A DNA stretch of 64,000 nucleotides from Isoetes taiwanensis. Lineage: Eukaryota; Streptophyta; Lycopodiopsida; Isoetales; Isoetaceae. A program made the position numbers and the translations under genes. This document shows positions 30,985-43,396 of this stretch, one piece after another; position 1 is the first letter of the stretch, and every line of letters starts with the position of its first letter. The notes below the pieces were generated by a model. That model saw only the letters and a list, made by a program, of their open reading frames with translations. It did no database searches and was not told the DNA's origin. The stretch covers positions 12,016,301-12,080,300 of the forward strand of contig JAJEKV010000031.1 of assembly GCA_021234155.1 (NCBI GenBank). Reading direction: 5' to 3'.

Positions 30985-32309
30985 CTCTCTTTCTATTTTT
31001 CTCCACCTGTCCTTCTCGATTCTTAGATCATGGCTCCCATCCTAAATCTTGCCAATGTGTCCCTTCTTGTCTTCCTATTAGATAGTCTCTATACATCGAC
31101 TGCCTATATGTTGATCTGGGTTGAAATTCAGAGTGTTTTGGGACCGTTGTATTTTCGTAACCATGCTCTCGTTGCTATTTCGGTCCAGTCTTCATTCCAT
31201 TCTCCTTCATTTACTAGATCACCCAGGTTTAGCCCCATCTCTCTGGTGCATACTGCCACCTCCCTGAACCACTCGCTGCCTGTGATGATGCGACTTGGCT
31301 GACTCGCTGATTGCGATTGTTGATAGCTTCCCAGTATGACAGCCCCTGTTGTCTTTCATCAAGTATCTAACGGTCCTTTCCCATGCTCTTACCTCCATTG
31401 GTCTCTGACCTGTCTCATATACCATGGCTGTCAGAGGTGTGTTTCCCTGCAGTCTGAACTCCTGTCTATGCCATTGCCTAAAAGTCCCTTCTTGCTTGTC
31501 CCACTTTTTGTCTGATAGGCCAGTCCCCCATGCCTCTGTTCCATACAACTGTGTCGAACCACTGTATTAAACAGGTAACACTTGATCTCCCAGTCAACTA
31601 TTCTGCTCCTATTACAGAAGTTTTTCATATTAAAATAGCTTCCAGTGGCTGCCTAGAATCTGGCATCCGCTCCCTTGGACCAATTGCCCGTGCCTTGTGC
31701 ATCGTATCCTAGATATTTGTATTCTGCCGATTCTTCCAGCTCTTCCCCATATACTTGAAAAGTATGTGCTTATTCTTGGTGCCAAACGTAACTATTTTAG
31801 TTTTCGCGAGGTTCACTGTTAGCCATGTCCTTTCGCAAAAGGCCTCTAGTAGCCCTAGTAGCCTGCACATACCCTTGTTCTTTGTAGCCATCATGCTTAA
31901 ATCATCAGCATACAGCATGATAGGTACCCTAGTGTTCTCCACTGTGGGGGATTCTGCGTCCCCCTGACATTCTGCGATGAAACCTTGTAATGCATCTATG
32001 TAGATATCAAATAGTGTCGGGGACAAAGGGCACCCCTGTTTAACTCTTGTGTCACAATCTATCGCCTGTCCTTCCTGTTCCATTTTTGCATATACTCTCT
32101 GGTATAGTCACGCTATCGATCCTACCATGTCTTCGGGGGCCCGAATATCTACTAGTTTATATAACAGCTTTTTCCTTGGGACGGTATCAAATGTCTTTCT
32201 AAAATCTACAAAGCAGCATATTATCTTCTTTCCCTGTGATTTGCTTTGCTCTATTAGTATCCGGAGGGTTACCAAATGGTATGTGGTTGAGTGTTCAGGC
32301 CTGAAGCCT
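30985..32309 (-). mobile_element. LINE, 3' part (reverse transcriptase onward)
   Basis: From 32308 leftwards the minus strand encodes the non-LTR reverse transcriptase: GFRPEHSTT, HLVTLRILIEQSKSQGKK, then VKQGCPLSPTLFDIYIDALQ and the catalytic LYADDLSMMA (32083-31709), followed by a C-terminal region (31548-31219). The N-terminal part of the same reverse transcriptase (AKWFGKVLDNKLKHWAETEN) lies on the minus strand just right of 50604. The two halves join in the expected order if the DNA between 32310 and 50603 is removed. Several frame changes show it is inactive. Confidence 0.8.
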
Positions 32310-32745
32310 GTATGTCATTAGAGGTTTGGTGGAGTCTATTAACGCCCTTGTAAGCCCTTCCCAAATTTGGATTTTAGTTGGTACCCGAACCTGCAGGTAT
32401 GGGCAAAAAGCCCCCACGAACCTTAACCGAACCTCAGTCCTGGAGCAACCGAACCTGTTAAACGTCATTATTACTTGTTGTTTTACTCATTACGTCTAAA
32501 TCCCTCCTCCCCCCACCTTCCCACCGAACTGAAGCTACAAGGAGTAGCTTCGAGCGGGACACCTCAAGAATGCCTCAATTGGGCGCCAAAGCTTTGGAGG
32601 GCATTTCGAATTTAGTATTGATGTCAACCTCGCCCAAATCCGAAGGAATTCTCTAGTTTTCCTTCGTATTTTGGTGAAGAATTGCATCAATTTGGTCATG
32701 GGATGTGGAGGAGCGAGGAAGCGATCACGACTCTGAATTCGATCT

Positions 32746-33470
32746 ATGGCAGAGGTAACTGTTCTATTAATTTCGGGCAATGACAATGAGTAATTCTTTT
32801 TTGAATACAGAAACTGAAAGGCCAATTCCGGGTGGAGGTGCCCAAGAACTGCTTGCCCTACAAAAATCAATATAATCGGAAGGAACAGGTCGATGAGAAT
32901 GCTCTTCGAGCTTCTGGTGCAATGAATATTGATCTCTGGGCGCGTGGGGAACTGTATCCCATCGATCCGATCACCAGAAGACATCCTGAATTTGATTCTG
33001 CATCGGGGCTTATTCATTTTGCCTGTAAGGGTAATCAAGGTCTGCTTGGCTATTGCAATAATATTTCAAGTAATTCTGATGTGCATTTGAGAACAATGTA
33101 CAATCAATTGTGTGGAGTGCATTGCAATATGGTAGCACACTGTAATTACCTCCAACAGTGTAACTATTTCTTAACCAACAGGTCTAAGAATACAGAAGAA
33201 CTGCAAGCTTCCTATCAAAGGTTGCTTATGGAGGTGGAGTCACTTAAACAAGGATTGAAGAGATGCTCTGAGGACAATGACAAACTGGAGAGGAAGTTAA
33301 AAAAATTGAAAATGACACCACTGGACATGAGGGAGAGGAAAAAAGAACTGAAGGCCCTAAATATACTTGCCCCTAGTGGTGGGGGCTCTAGAAGAAGAAT
33401 CCACGCTATTAAAAATCTGGTGGATCCTACTATGGCTGAAAAGAAGAAGAGAAAACCTTGTAATATGTAA
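32746..33470 (+). CDS. element B ORF1: coiled-coil protein with NLS
   Basis: ATGGCAGAG (32746-32754) splices over a 56-bp GT-AG intron (32755-32810) into an open frame to 33470, giving about 222 residues. The N-terminal two thirds contain SASGLIHFACKGNQGLLGYC and a Cys/Asn-rich CGVHCNMVAHCNYLQQCNYF. Residues about 140-180 form a coiled coil (LMEVESLKQGLKRCSEDNDK with LERKLKKLKM). The C terminus is basic (AEKKKRKPCNM), fitting a nuclear localisation signal. The next gene starts one base after its stop. No family was recognised; a transposase cofactor is the natural guess. The intact frame and good splice sites suggest element B was active not long ago. Confidence 0.65.
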
Positions 33471-33471
33471 T

Positions 33472-34191
33472 ATGGCTAGTTTGTTGAAAAAGCTTATAAC
33501 TAAAGATGATGTTATAGATATGTTGAAGCTTCCTGGAGCTAACCATTTAAGAAAAGTTGTTGTTGAACAGGTGCTTACTGAATTGGGAAAGAGTCAAAGT
33601 GCTGATAGCATGCAAGAATTATGTGACAATGTGGGTATCAGTCGACAAGCTTACATTGCTCTCTTTAGATGTTTGTAGGATGGTATCAAGCAACAGGGTA
33701 TTACGAAGACCATCTTGCCAAGACTCGAGTTATGTCGAGCAAAGCGGAACAAAGAGGAATGCGTATACACGAACATTTGGGAGAGATGTACCAGATCACC
33801 ACATCCGTGCACTTGGGATCACTAATCACTGGGAAAAGTAAGAAGAAGGGTGGCTCCGGAAATGATCTATTTGTTCTTAATGAGAAGAATAATTGTTGGA
33901 TGGATCTCTCTAAAATGCTTCTTTCATTAGTTCGCTTCTATGATATGAAAGTGGAAGAATGTGTGGAAACTCCAAATTGCTATAAAGTTGGATGAGATGG
34001 AACTGATCAAAGGTGAAAAGTATGAGAGGGTTTCTTTGACATTAATGAAGCGGGCGTTGTCAAATTCTCGATAATGAGGAAGGGAAGTTCTACGTTCAAT
34101 CGAGGGAGGACCATATTTGGTGGATAGGGATATTTCAAGTGGGAAGAAAATCATGGTGTTCTTGATTGGGTCTTTCAGCAGACACCTATTC
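33472..34191 (+). pseudogene. element B transposase, N-terminal part
   Basis: The ORF starts MASLLKKLITKDDVIDMLKL. It reads through KVVVEQVLTELGKSQSADSM and an HTH-like CDNVGISRQAYIALFRCL to an in-frame TAG (33676), then continues in frame with DGIKQQGITKTILPRLELCR. After a frame change it reads GSGNDLFVLNEKNNCWMDLS. It is cut at 34191 by the chromovirus. Across the joint, the frame ending QQTPI continues directly into PTIIAAHGVEEK at 47293, which shows that the two parts were one gene. Confidence 0.6.
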
Positions 34192-35742
34192 TGTGGACGT
34201 CCCCTACTACTGGTATGCGGTGCTCTCACCAGTATACAAACAGAGTTCTTCCCCCACACCAGCTCCATGCGTCAGGGGCCCTCCACATATCATTTGCACG
34301 TGTAACGAGTCCCGGTGGGAAGAGTGAAGGTGTCATTCACCACTGTCTCCCTGGGGCCTACCTAGGCATGGGAAGGCGTAAACATACATGTCGGTACCAT
34401 TCAGAATCCTCCATCCACCCGGAGGGGTGGTATATCAACATCTGCATAGACAATGGTCAGCCACATCACATAGGGAATCCTACCCAAGGCTCAGACTCAA
34501 GGGAGTGACTCCACGGCTTGGGTCTCCGAGTTCATTGCGCATGTAATTCATGGCAATGGAGTTGGCTGGCATAAGAACATGGCATAGGGTTGTCCACTCC
34601 ATCCGCCCCCTCTGTGCACACTTTGCGAGTAGGCTGAAAAGTGTCGGGGGACGATCAGAGCCCGCCGGGATGCATAGCGAAGGGGCTATTCCCGGGTCTC
34701 ATCCTCCCGGTTCCGATGGGGCGGTAGGGATCACTCCCTCAGAGATCTACATGCTTGACTCAAGGTGACTAGAGGGCCACTTGCCCGTATTCGAACTGAA
34801 CCCCGGAAAGTGTACACCACTTCACGAGTAAATGAGCCCATGCCTTACCCCGCTCGGTGGTAAGCCATTAGACCTAGTCACAATGATCCCGGTAAGCTTT
34901 ACACACCGGGGGATCGTTCAAGAGTCGAACATGAACCTCCTTCTTAGCCATCCGGCCCCTTCACCCACAACCGGTGTGGCTCTTGTACACAGGCCGAATC
35001 TACAAGTGTGCTAGAGAGGCTATTCTAGGAGCATCAACTACAAGCTTTGGGGCCTCTACCCCCTTCCCAATACAAGGAGTTCACAGAGATACATCATCCA
35101 AATACATCATGGAAGAACTAAAGAACTAGATCTAATCATAGAGTTAGGTTCTTTAGTTAGTGTCAAGATCTAAGATCTAGATAGCTGCTATAGGCAATTT
35201 AATAGTCCAAATCCATCGATTCTATGACTAGAAGACGTCTTAAGCTATTAAATTGACCAAATACCGATCCTTGAGTGGCTCCTCGACCGAAGTTCAACCA
35301 TCCTTTGGGCTGATCAATTGTGGGAACGGATGGCGCAATTCGCTTGGGCTGCGAGGAGGCGGTTTTGGCTCCTGGGCAGCCAAAACTGAGCTCTAAAACC
35401 CTAAGGACGAAAACTAGTAAGCTAGGTTTTCCTACCCTAAATAGACATGGGGTTTAGGCTAGGGTTTCCAATTACCCATTTTGGCATGTGGGATAATTGG
35501 AAAGGCCCCACTTGCCTTTAATGGCTAGGTGGCAAAATATGCCAACATGGAAAGGTGTGCCCACATTAATGTGCACATGTGCACATTAATAATATATGAA
35601 CACTCCTAGCAAGTTGCCCCTAGGGCTACTTTACCTCGCTATCCGCTGGCGACATCGTCGGTCGAGGGGTGGCGGTACGCTGCGATTTGGCAAGACAAAG
35701 ATACGCCCCGGGGACCGTGATCTTCGTCTTTGGAACGCCACA
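34192..35742 (-). repeat. chromovirus 3' LTR
   Basis: 1551 bp. In plus orientation it begins TGTGGACGTCCCC and ends GGAACGCCACA. It aligns end to end with 45746-47292. Many differences are CG here against CAG or CTG in the other copy. Confidence 0.9.
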
Positions 35743-36629
35743 TTCTCCCCACCTTGAAATGATGTCGTCGGCAAAGATCGCGGGTCTCCCCACCTTGGGA
35801 TCTTCCTAATGCGCAATGCGCAATCAACGTGATGCATACAATATAATAGTTATACATTTACGAGATTACCCTAAGGTAATATTTTTTAAAACATTATCAC
35901 GTCATCATACTATGGAATACTTAACAATTCATAACATCATTAAACAAGGTATTCGCTATCTCAGTTATTATAACATTAAGTTATACAAAATTTCAACATT
36001 TCATATCTATAATTATTGTTCGAGGTACTCTTCGTTCCTTGCGACACATTCCAACAAAATTTGTGTTGCAAGTCTTGAGTAGCTTCGACCTCCTTGCCCC
36101 TCAGGGAGCTCTCTTGGCTGCTGTGTCGACACTACGTTAGTACCGTTTTAATTATTTAATAAATTTTTGGTTATATGGTGACCACCCCACCTATCTACAT
36201 GGATGCATGGCTAATCTCCCGGCGTAGGAAGAGGGTGAATCTTCCATTATGGCCGTGGAGACAGCGCCTATATGCCTATATGCCGCTCATGCCTACACCC
36301 TAGTTGCCCAGCGTGGAGGATAGGTCCTTCCCGTATATGGGGCGTGAAGGCCTGATTCCTCCTATCAAAGCATATATGGGGCTAGAGGTGCTTTTCCTAT
36401 CAGTGCATTCCTTAATGACCTCCTTTCTCTCGAGGTCGTCTACTTCCGTGGGACAGAAGTAGACTTTCTAATCTACCTTCCACTCGCCCAAGCGAAAACG
36501 CGGTCATGCCTACGTTGACATTACACCACGCCCTAGAGATCACCGTAGTGGTCTCATCATCGGTAACAACGCATGCGACCCATACCAAGCATAGGTGGCA
36601 TGCGTAGATTAATCCTAACTACACAAGAA
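35743..36629 (-). other. polypurine tract and 3' untranslated region of the chromovirus
   Basis: Directly next to the LTR the minus strand reads AAGGTGGGGAGAA, a good polypurine tract (35743-35755). The remaining ~880 bases hold no ORF with a domain. Confidence 0.7.
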
Positions 36630-37100
36630 TTAACCTACACAAATCGACATGCCTGAGCCGATTTCTTCGGAGATGACCTTGCCGTCCCATTGCTCCATAA
36701 ACTGTGGGTACTGTTTTTCTAAATCCCTCTTAAGTACCCACGTCGCGTCTTCCACTGGCAAGTGTTTCCACTTGACCAAATACTGGAGGAATTCTGATCT
36801 CCTTGTTTTCTTGAAAGCTTTATCAAGAATCAATTCTGGAACTATTTCCAGCTGCTCCTCCGTCATTTCCAACAACGTTGGAGTGTCCAAGACTTCGTCT
36901 GGGTTTGGAGTATGCTTCTTCAGCAAACTCACGTGGAAGACCTTATGAATCTTTAGGTGTGCTGGCAATTCTAACTTGTAGGATTGATTACCTACTCTCT
37001 TAATTATTCTGAGGGTCCAGCCCACCTTGGAGCAAGCTTCTTGCAATTCCCGATCCTGAGCTTTGCCTGCTTCACCTTGATCTTGAGCCATCATCTCCAA
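36630..37100 (-). pseudogene. integrase C terminus with chromodomain
   Basis: The frame contains the GPY/F-like end of integrase (YKLELPAHLKIHKVFHVSLL) and a chromodomain (EFLQYLVKWKHLPVEDATWV, then LEKQYPQFMEQWDG). Chromodomains of chromoviral integrases bind methylated H3, notably K9, and steer insertion into heterochromatin. This gains weight because the same element encodes an H3-like tail with K9. The frame is intact over 156 codons. Confidence 0.85.
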
Positions 37101-37828
37101 CTTTGAACTCTCTGACTGTTCGATGCTTGTTGGCGATGCTCTTTTGTCGACTTCTTGCTGCTAGCAGATACCCTCGAACCTCTTCCACAAGCTGCTGCAT
37201 ATCGGCCAACATCTGCTGCGAAACTTCCACTTTTGACACAGGGTTGTGCCAAGTGTCTGGAGTTAGGCACTGGTAGCCGTAATTGATCATAAACGGTGAC
37301 ATTTGGGATGATTCCTGCTTGGTGCTATTGTATGCAAACTCCACCAAGTGAATAAATTCTTCCCACATACTCTGCTTATTCCAGACATAGTTTTGTAGCA
37401 TGTCCTCTAAGATCCTGTTGGTCCGCTGCGTTTGGCCATCCGTCTGAGGATGATACGCCGTGCTCATGGATAGCTTGGTCTGAATTGTCGCAAAGAGGTC
37501 TTGCCAAAATGCACTCATGAACTTCGGGTCCCTGTCGGATATAATCTCCCTTGGCATGCCATGAAGCCTGAAGATCTCTTTGGTGAAGAGCTTTGTTTGT
37601 ATCCATAGTCCGTATCGTGGTCTTGCAAGGCACAAAGTGTGCCATCTTCGACAACTTGTCGACCACTACCATCAAGGCATCCTTCCCTCTTACCGTCCTT
37701 GGGAGCCCCTGTGGATGAAATCCATGTTTGATCACCTCCCACTTAGCGTTTGGCACCGCTTAGTGGCTCTAATGCCCCGAATTGAAGCTGCTCCGCCTTC
37801 GATCACGGGCATAAATGACATTCCTTGA
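37072..37828 (-). pseudogene. integrase core
   Basis: Minus-strand frames give LMVVVDKLSKMAHFVPCKTT, SDRDPKFMSAFWQDLFATIQ and STAYHPQTDGQTQRTNRILE, then FAYNSTKQESSQMSPFMINY. These are the D, D and E regions of a Ty3/gypsy integrase. Two frame changes split it. Confidence 0.85.
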
Positions 37829-37892
37829 TGTAGCGAGCTATTTGCTTCTTCATTCTGGCCAATAATAGTGCCGCGCACTTTGAAATATGTTT

Positions 37893-39480
37893 TCATGAAT
37901 CCCGTGATGGCCAGCTATTGGGCTGTTGTAGCGTGTCATGGAGGATCAACTTCCTTACACCGATGATTCGGCACGCACAACTTGTTCTTATGGTATAACA
38001 GGTTGCCTTCCTTCTTATAATGCTTGAAGGCCTCCCGCTCTTTATCTGTTCTAGCCTCCTTAGAGAGGCTTGCCCATACTTCCCTGAAATCCACATCCGT
38101 TGGCAAGGACTCTTCAATCTTCTTACCAAAGTCGCTGGAGAGCGTCGAAATTGCATTGCAATGCACTCTAGTTGTCAGGGGATGTCTTGAAAGCGCATCT
38201 GCTACCACATTGAGCTTCCCCGGCTTGTAGACTATAACAAAGTCATATTCTTCGAGGAACTCCATCCACCTCATTTGCCTCAGATTAAGGTGTGGTTGCA
38301 TGAATACATCTTTGGAGGCTCGATGGTCGGCGATCCAATTGGAACTTCCTTCCCAAGAGGTAGTGCCTCCATATTCTTAACGCATACGACAAGCGCAAGC
38401 AATTCCTCGATCGTCTTATTTGGGTAGCAGCGTCGGCGTCGTTCATCTTCCGGAATCATATGCTACCAGCGCTCTTCTTGCATAAACCGCACCTCGTAGC
38501 TATCTTACCGCATGATTTGCTACAAGCTTATCTTTCTCAGGGTCGGCGAGGGTCAAGGCGGTCGGTCGTCGAGCTTCTTTCAACAATTCAAACCCCTTTT
38601 GGGCTTTCTTGTGCCAATGCTCTACCCAATCTTTCACCTTCTCTACCCTCGTCGGTGCATTAGCGGGGGCTGCTATCTTAGCAAAGTTCTTCACGAACTT
38701 CTCGTAGTACCCGCTAGGCCGAGAAAACTTCTGACCCGTGCACATTCTTGGCGCCGCAATCAATCTTTGCTTCAATCTTGGCGGGGTCCGCCGAGATGCC
38801 TTTCTGCCGAGATCACATGACCGAGGTATTCCACCTTCTGTTCGCGGTGGCACTTCGACAACTTGGCGCATAACCGGTGCCTCTTCAACTTCTCTAGCAC
38901 CCTTCTCAAGTGTTGCACGTGCGTGCTCTTCAAGGGATGCGCTATACACCAAAATGTCATCAAAGAAAACAATCACAAAGGTGTCTAGGAACTCCCGAAG
39001 ATATCGCTCATGAGCCTCATGAACGCTATGGGGCATTTGATAGTTTTAAAGGCATTACCGTGAACTCATAATGCCCATACCAAGGCCTCGAAGGCGGTCT
39101 TGTGGATATCTTCCTCCTTTATCCAGATTCGATGATAACCCGACCTTAAGTCGATTTTGAGAAGATCTTTGCTCCTTGAAGCTGATCCATCAAGTCGCCC
39201 GATCTTGAAGCGCATACTTGTTCTTAATGGTGTGCTTATTCAACTGCCTATAGTCTATGCACATCCTCAAAGATCCATCCTTCTTCTCCAAACGGCGAGA
39301 CACTAGGTCTAATGAAACCTAGGTCGAAGCCTCTAAGAATCGCTTCTTCAGCTCCGAAAACAACTCCTGCGTTGTCATTCTATATGGAGCCTTGCTTGTT
39401 GGCTTTGTTCCCGCTCGAGTGCTATCTACTTTTCGACTCCCCTATAAGGAGGGAGCTGCTTGATCTCATCCGGAAAGAGA
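37893..39480 (-). pseudogene. reverse transcriptase and RNase H
   Basis: RT is visible as VIVFFDDILVYSASLEEHA (the FxDD box, near 38960), HLRRVLEKLKRHRLCAKLSK and VEYLGHVISAE, followed by the RNase H to integrase linker DFVIVYKPGKLNVVADALSR (38301 on). The region is broken by many one- and two-base shifts, more than in integrase or ORF X. Confidence 0.8.
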
Positions 39481-40078
39481 TCGTGGAACTCCGTGATCAA
39501 CTTAGCTATTTGCCCGGCAACTTGTCGAGCATCTTGTCTTCTTTGGTTCCTTCCAATTCCGCTCACTAATCTCAAGCTTGAAGATGTATGCCACTTGCTC
39601 ACTCTTGATGCACTTGAACAGTCGTTTAGAAGACATACACTGCATGATGGGAACAACTTCTTTACCTGTTATCTCAATGATCTTGCCGTCGGGTGTTGGG
39701 AAGGTCACCTTCCGCTTTCCACAATCGATAATGGCCCCTGCTGGTCCAAGGTACTCCATACCTATTATCAAGTCAGATTTGCCGATGCCCATTACTTCTG
39801 CCCCTATCCGGATCTTAATCCCTCGCAAGTCGATGTCAAAGTTGATTTTTTACCTGCTTGCCCCTTTTTACTCCTCCACTTGCTAAGACAACGGGCCTTG
39901 GCTTTGACTTTAATGGTTTCAACTTCAACATTTGAACCATTCTGGGGGATGCAAAGTTATGGCTACTTCCCGAATCTATCAGGACTATAAATGACTTGGC
40001 CTTGGCCTTTCCCACTGTGGAAATTACTTTATGGCTCTCTCTTGCTTTCTCGTATCTATTAGTGCAAAGATATGACAC
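39426..40078 (-). pseudogene. aspartic protease and start of RT
   Basis: The active site reads FIVLIDSGSSHNFASPRMV (near 40000), followed after a frame change by SDLIIGMEYLGPAGAIIDCG and RKVTFPT. Near 39470-39430, EFHDLFPDEIKQLPPYRGVE matches the usual start of the RT domain in this family. Confidence 0.8.
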
Positions 40079-40162
40079 TCACCCCCGAATGTAGTCGCGG
40101 GCCTCCTCGCCGCCGTCGTCGCACGCGAGTGTCCCAATCTCCCAACTCGCTAGAATTTGCAC

Positions 40163-41379
40163 TCATGATATATGGGCGGATTCATTTGCCCTATGGCCTG
40201 GCTGGAAACACACGAAGCAAAGCCGCTTTTCTATGCACTCTCTCTTTTCCTTGGGCATGGCTCGCGAAAAGGATCGTGACCGCTTTGGAGTAGTTTGACC
40301 CTTCTGTTTGTCTTTGAAAGACACTCGCTTCTTCTCCTTTTTGCTTCCCTTGATTGCCACTATATGGGGCTCTAGCTGGTCCTGGGCTGGCTGTCCTCGG
40401 GCTAAAACTGCCTGTTGCCTTGCCTTTATCTTGGTAATACTACTGCCTCTGCCCGCTATTCTGAGGTCCTATTCCTTGCAAGCTTATTGCCTTGGACTCC
40501 GCTTCGATCTTTGTTCTAGGGTTTATTGCCCTTACAAGCTTGCGGATCTCCTCATTTAGACCTTCAATGTAGCTTTCCACTGCATGCTTCTCACCTAACT
40601 TTGGCACATACAGCCTTAGCCTCATAAATTCCTCCGTGTATTTCTGTACTGACTTGTTGCCTTGCTGCAACCTGTAGAACTGCTGCATCATACTGGACTT
40701 GTGCTCTCTTGGAACGTAATGGCGCTTGAAGGCTTTAGCAAACTTCTTGAACCTGCAAGCATCCCTGCTTAAGCCATGAGCCTTGGCATAGCCCTTCCAC
40801 CAAATGCGTGCTGCTACCCTGCCTTTATCCTGCATTGCCGTATTCGCTCATCTCGTCAAGCCAAGCCTCTGCCTCCATGCCTGACCTGTTCTCGCCTGAG
40901 AATTGCTCGAGCTTCCTGGCCTTCCAAACATTTCCCAATGCAGAGTCTACTTTCTTCTGGTAGTCAGAGGTTCTTGTGTCCCTTTGTCGTCCGTCCGGGG
41001 TGTTCCTCTGCCTTTCGTCTGCTCGGACTTGGTTCTGCCCTTCTTCTTCCTCAGAATCGGAGTCTGAATCTGAGCTTGAGTCGGAGGAGTCCGAGCTGGG
41101 GGACCTTCCTCTCTTGCTCCTCTTCTTGTCTCTACCTGTTCTCCGAGCTGATGCTTGCGGCAGTTGAGCGTTACCCACCGAACCTGCTCCTGCTTGTGCG
41201 GCTAGCAAAGCCTTTATCTGTTCGAGGTCCGTCCTCATTTGCGATATTTCTTCTTCTGGGGTCATTTGTCCAAATTCTTCAAGCAGGTTCCTTGCCGGGC
41301 GTGGCCTGGGCGGACTCTGTTCCTCTATAAGTTCCCGCAGTTGTCGTTCTCCTGCGCTTAGGCCTCTAGCTGCATACAC
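40163..41379 (-). pseudogene. gag with zinc knuckle
   Basis: The N-terminal frame (41379-40825, starting MYAARGLSAGERQLRELIEE) has a Ser/Asp/Glu-rich tract (about 20 residues from SSDSSDSSSD), then WKARKLEQFSGENRSGMEAE. The next frame (40835-40440) carries the retrotransposon Gag fold: CRFKKFAKAFKRHYVPREHK and KSVQKYTEEFMRLRLYVPKL. The knuckle CFVCFQPGHRANES (40230 region) has Ser where the fourth Cys should be. A frame change near 40830 and others break it. Confidence 0.8.
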
Positions 41380-41565
41380 AAGTGGTTCATAGCTACATGG
41401 TTAGTTTTCCTTGTTTTCTTGCATTATTTATGTTTGTTGGCATGGTTGGGGGGGACACAAAATATATCAACAAAACATTTATAGTGCAAGAGAATATTAT
41501 ATTTATATTTTATATTACACTAATACAAAAATTACAACTACGGCTAATCATTCCTGTTGTCGCCG

Positions 41566-43040
41566 TTAAGATGGATTATCCTCCAGGAACTTTTTCACTT
41601 GGGCTGTTCCCACTGAATGGCCCAAGTTCCTAAGGACATTGGCTGGAGATCCACCTTGTAATGCTCTTGCCAAATCTTCTATTCTGCGGTGGGAGGTATA
41701 AGCCGTTGTCAGCGGCATGTCTTGCCCGCCCTTTGTAAGGTATGGCGGTCGAAGACGCCGAGTGCTACCGCTCTCTTCACCGGGGATTGCATACTTCGGT
41801 ATTAAGGGGTAACCCGGCGCATGCCGGGCCGAATCGAGTGCAATCAGCAACGATACTCCTTCCTCGCCTCTGGGGGTGAACTTGCGGTGGATAACCGCTA
41901 TTCTTCCATCCATCAGCAGTGGCAGGTAATACCGTAGTGACCTGTCGTTGCGAGACGGGTCCTCGGCCACTCGGTATCCCAGCTGTGTGCGCTTCCTCAA
42001 GTCATCAACCTCCACCGTGGTGAGCTCCCCAGCCAGTCTCGACTTCTTTCTGAAGTCCTCCCCGAGGAATCCGCCTGTCCTCTCGGGGAGGTCTTTGGGA
42101 CGAAGCTTGCCGTTAGGATGTTTGAGGCGCATAGCGGATCCCCATGTTCACGAAGAGCAAGGAACTCTTCCTCCGGTCGGTAGCTTGTTCTCGCCTTATG
42201 CGCCTCCATAACCTGCCGATGTTGTTGTAGGCTTGGATGTGGGAGGTAAACTCTCCGTGTAAGTGTCGGCTTCCCTTACTTGGAGGGGAAGTCGGATTCT
42301 CCGGGACGATGAAGTCGCCCAAGTCCGTTCTTCTGAGTTGGTGCAAAGAACTCTTCAGTCGGTACTCCCTTTCCTCACGACGGGAGGTTTTGAATGTCGC
42401 TTAGGAGCAGAAACTCCTCACCTTCGACAATAATGGGAGCTAGGCTTGTGATGCCTAACCCGAGGGGTGGCGCGACTCTGAGAGTCTGCCGGCTTCTTTC
42501 GAAGTCTTGCCACTCCTGCTCTGCTTGTCGCCGCTCTTCCGCTGGGTCGAGCTCGACATAGTCTTCCTCTTCTTCTGATTCCTGTTCATCCGAGTCTTCT
42601 TCCTTCCCTTCGTGCTCCTGTTCATACTGTGTGAGGAGCCGTTGTTCTGCTGCTATGGCCAATGGGTCCACGTCCATGGGGGGAATGGAGGTTTCCCCCA
42701 CGGTGTTCTCGGCACGGTGGGTGAGAAAGATTGCCAGGGCAGTGTTGAAAGAGAAGTACTTGGTCCTGTTGACAGTTAGGACCATTGGCTCAGGTGTGCG
42801 GTGCGCCTTGTTTGTGAGGTATTTGGCGATGTTCGGGACATCGTCTAATGCTGCCTGCAGGGACTGTCTAGGAACAAAATAGCCTACACAAGGGGGGAGT
42901 TGCACTAGCGCTGGTTCTACCCTAGCTTGGAACTCAGTCAAGACTCTACTATAAGCTGGGGTCGCGTGCAAGGTTGCTTGGACATCTACCTCCTTCCTGA
43001 AGATCTGGAAGATTTGGTCGACGCCTACCTCGGAAGACAT
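41566..43040 (-). pseudogene. chromovirus accessory ORF X, unknown function
   Basis: The ATG at 43040 opens MSSEVGVDQIFQIFRKEVDV and runs 221 codons. Two frame changes (near 42370 and 42130) carry the reading through LHQLRRTDLGDFIVPENPTS to a C-terminal part starting MRLKHPNGKLRPKDLPERTG and ending KKFLEDNPS, about 490 residues in all. Visible features are an acidic tract (about 24 residues starting EGKEEDSDEQ, near residue 150) and a basic middle (GRLWRRIRREQATDRRKSS). No known domain was recognised. It has its own TATA box and two upstream hairpins like those of the H3-like gene. The acidic tract would suit a histone-binding partner of that protein, which is speculation. Confidence 0.55.
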
Positions 43041-43197
43041 GAGCCGGGCGCCGCACCATCCTGTGGAAATCGAGAAGTTGCCATTGATTAATTGCGTAAG
43101 AGGGTAACAAATGGTTGCAAGAGCGCCTCAGGGAGTTGAGAAATCGGCTAGAAGGGCAGGAGCAGATTTGTAGGGTGCTATCTGAGAAGTGAGGGGT

Positions 43198-43207
43198 CTA
43201 TTTATAG
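43198..43207 (-). promoter_or_regulatory. TATA box of ORF X
   Basis: CTATAAATAG on the minus strand, about 160 bases before the ATG at 43040. The same ten bases occur 104-113 bases before the H3-like ATG. Confidence 0.7.
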
Positions 43208-43396
43208 AAAAGGGGAAAACCCTAATTTTTGGATGACTTGAAAATTTCCTAGGGTTGGGTAATTCTAGCCTATCTGAGGTCAAAATGGGAGTTTGAGGAC
43301 TATATGGGATGCTTGAACAAGGCTAGATTACCTAAAAGATGCTATGCAATAGGTTGAAGGTGACTTTGACAAGTCCTGGTGAAGAAATGGTAAGAG

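Noticed and set aside
40976-41167. Plus-strand frame with Ser/Glu repeats
   Set aside because: Antisense shadow of the Ser/Asp-rich gag tract on the minus strand.
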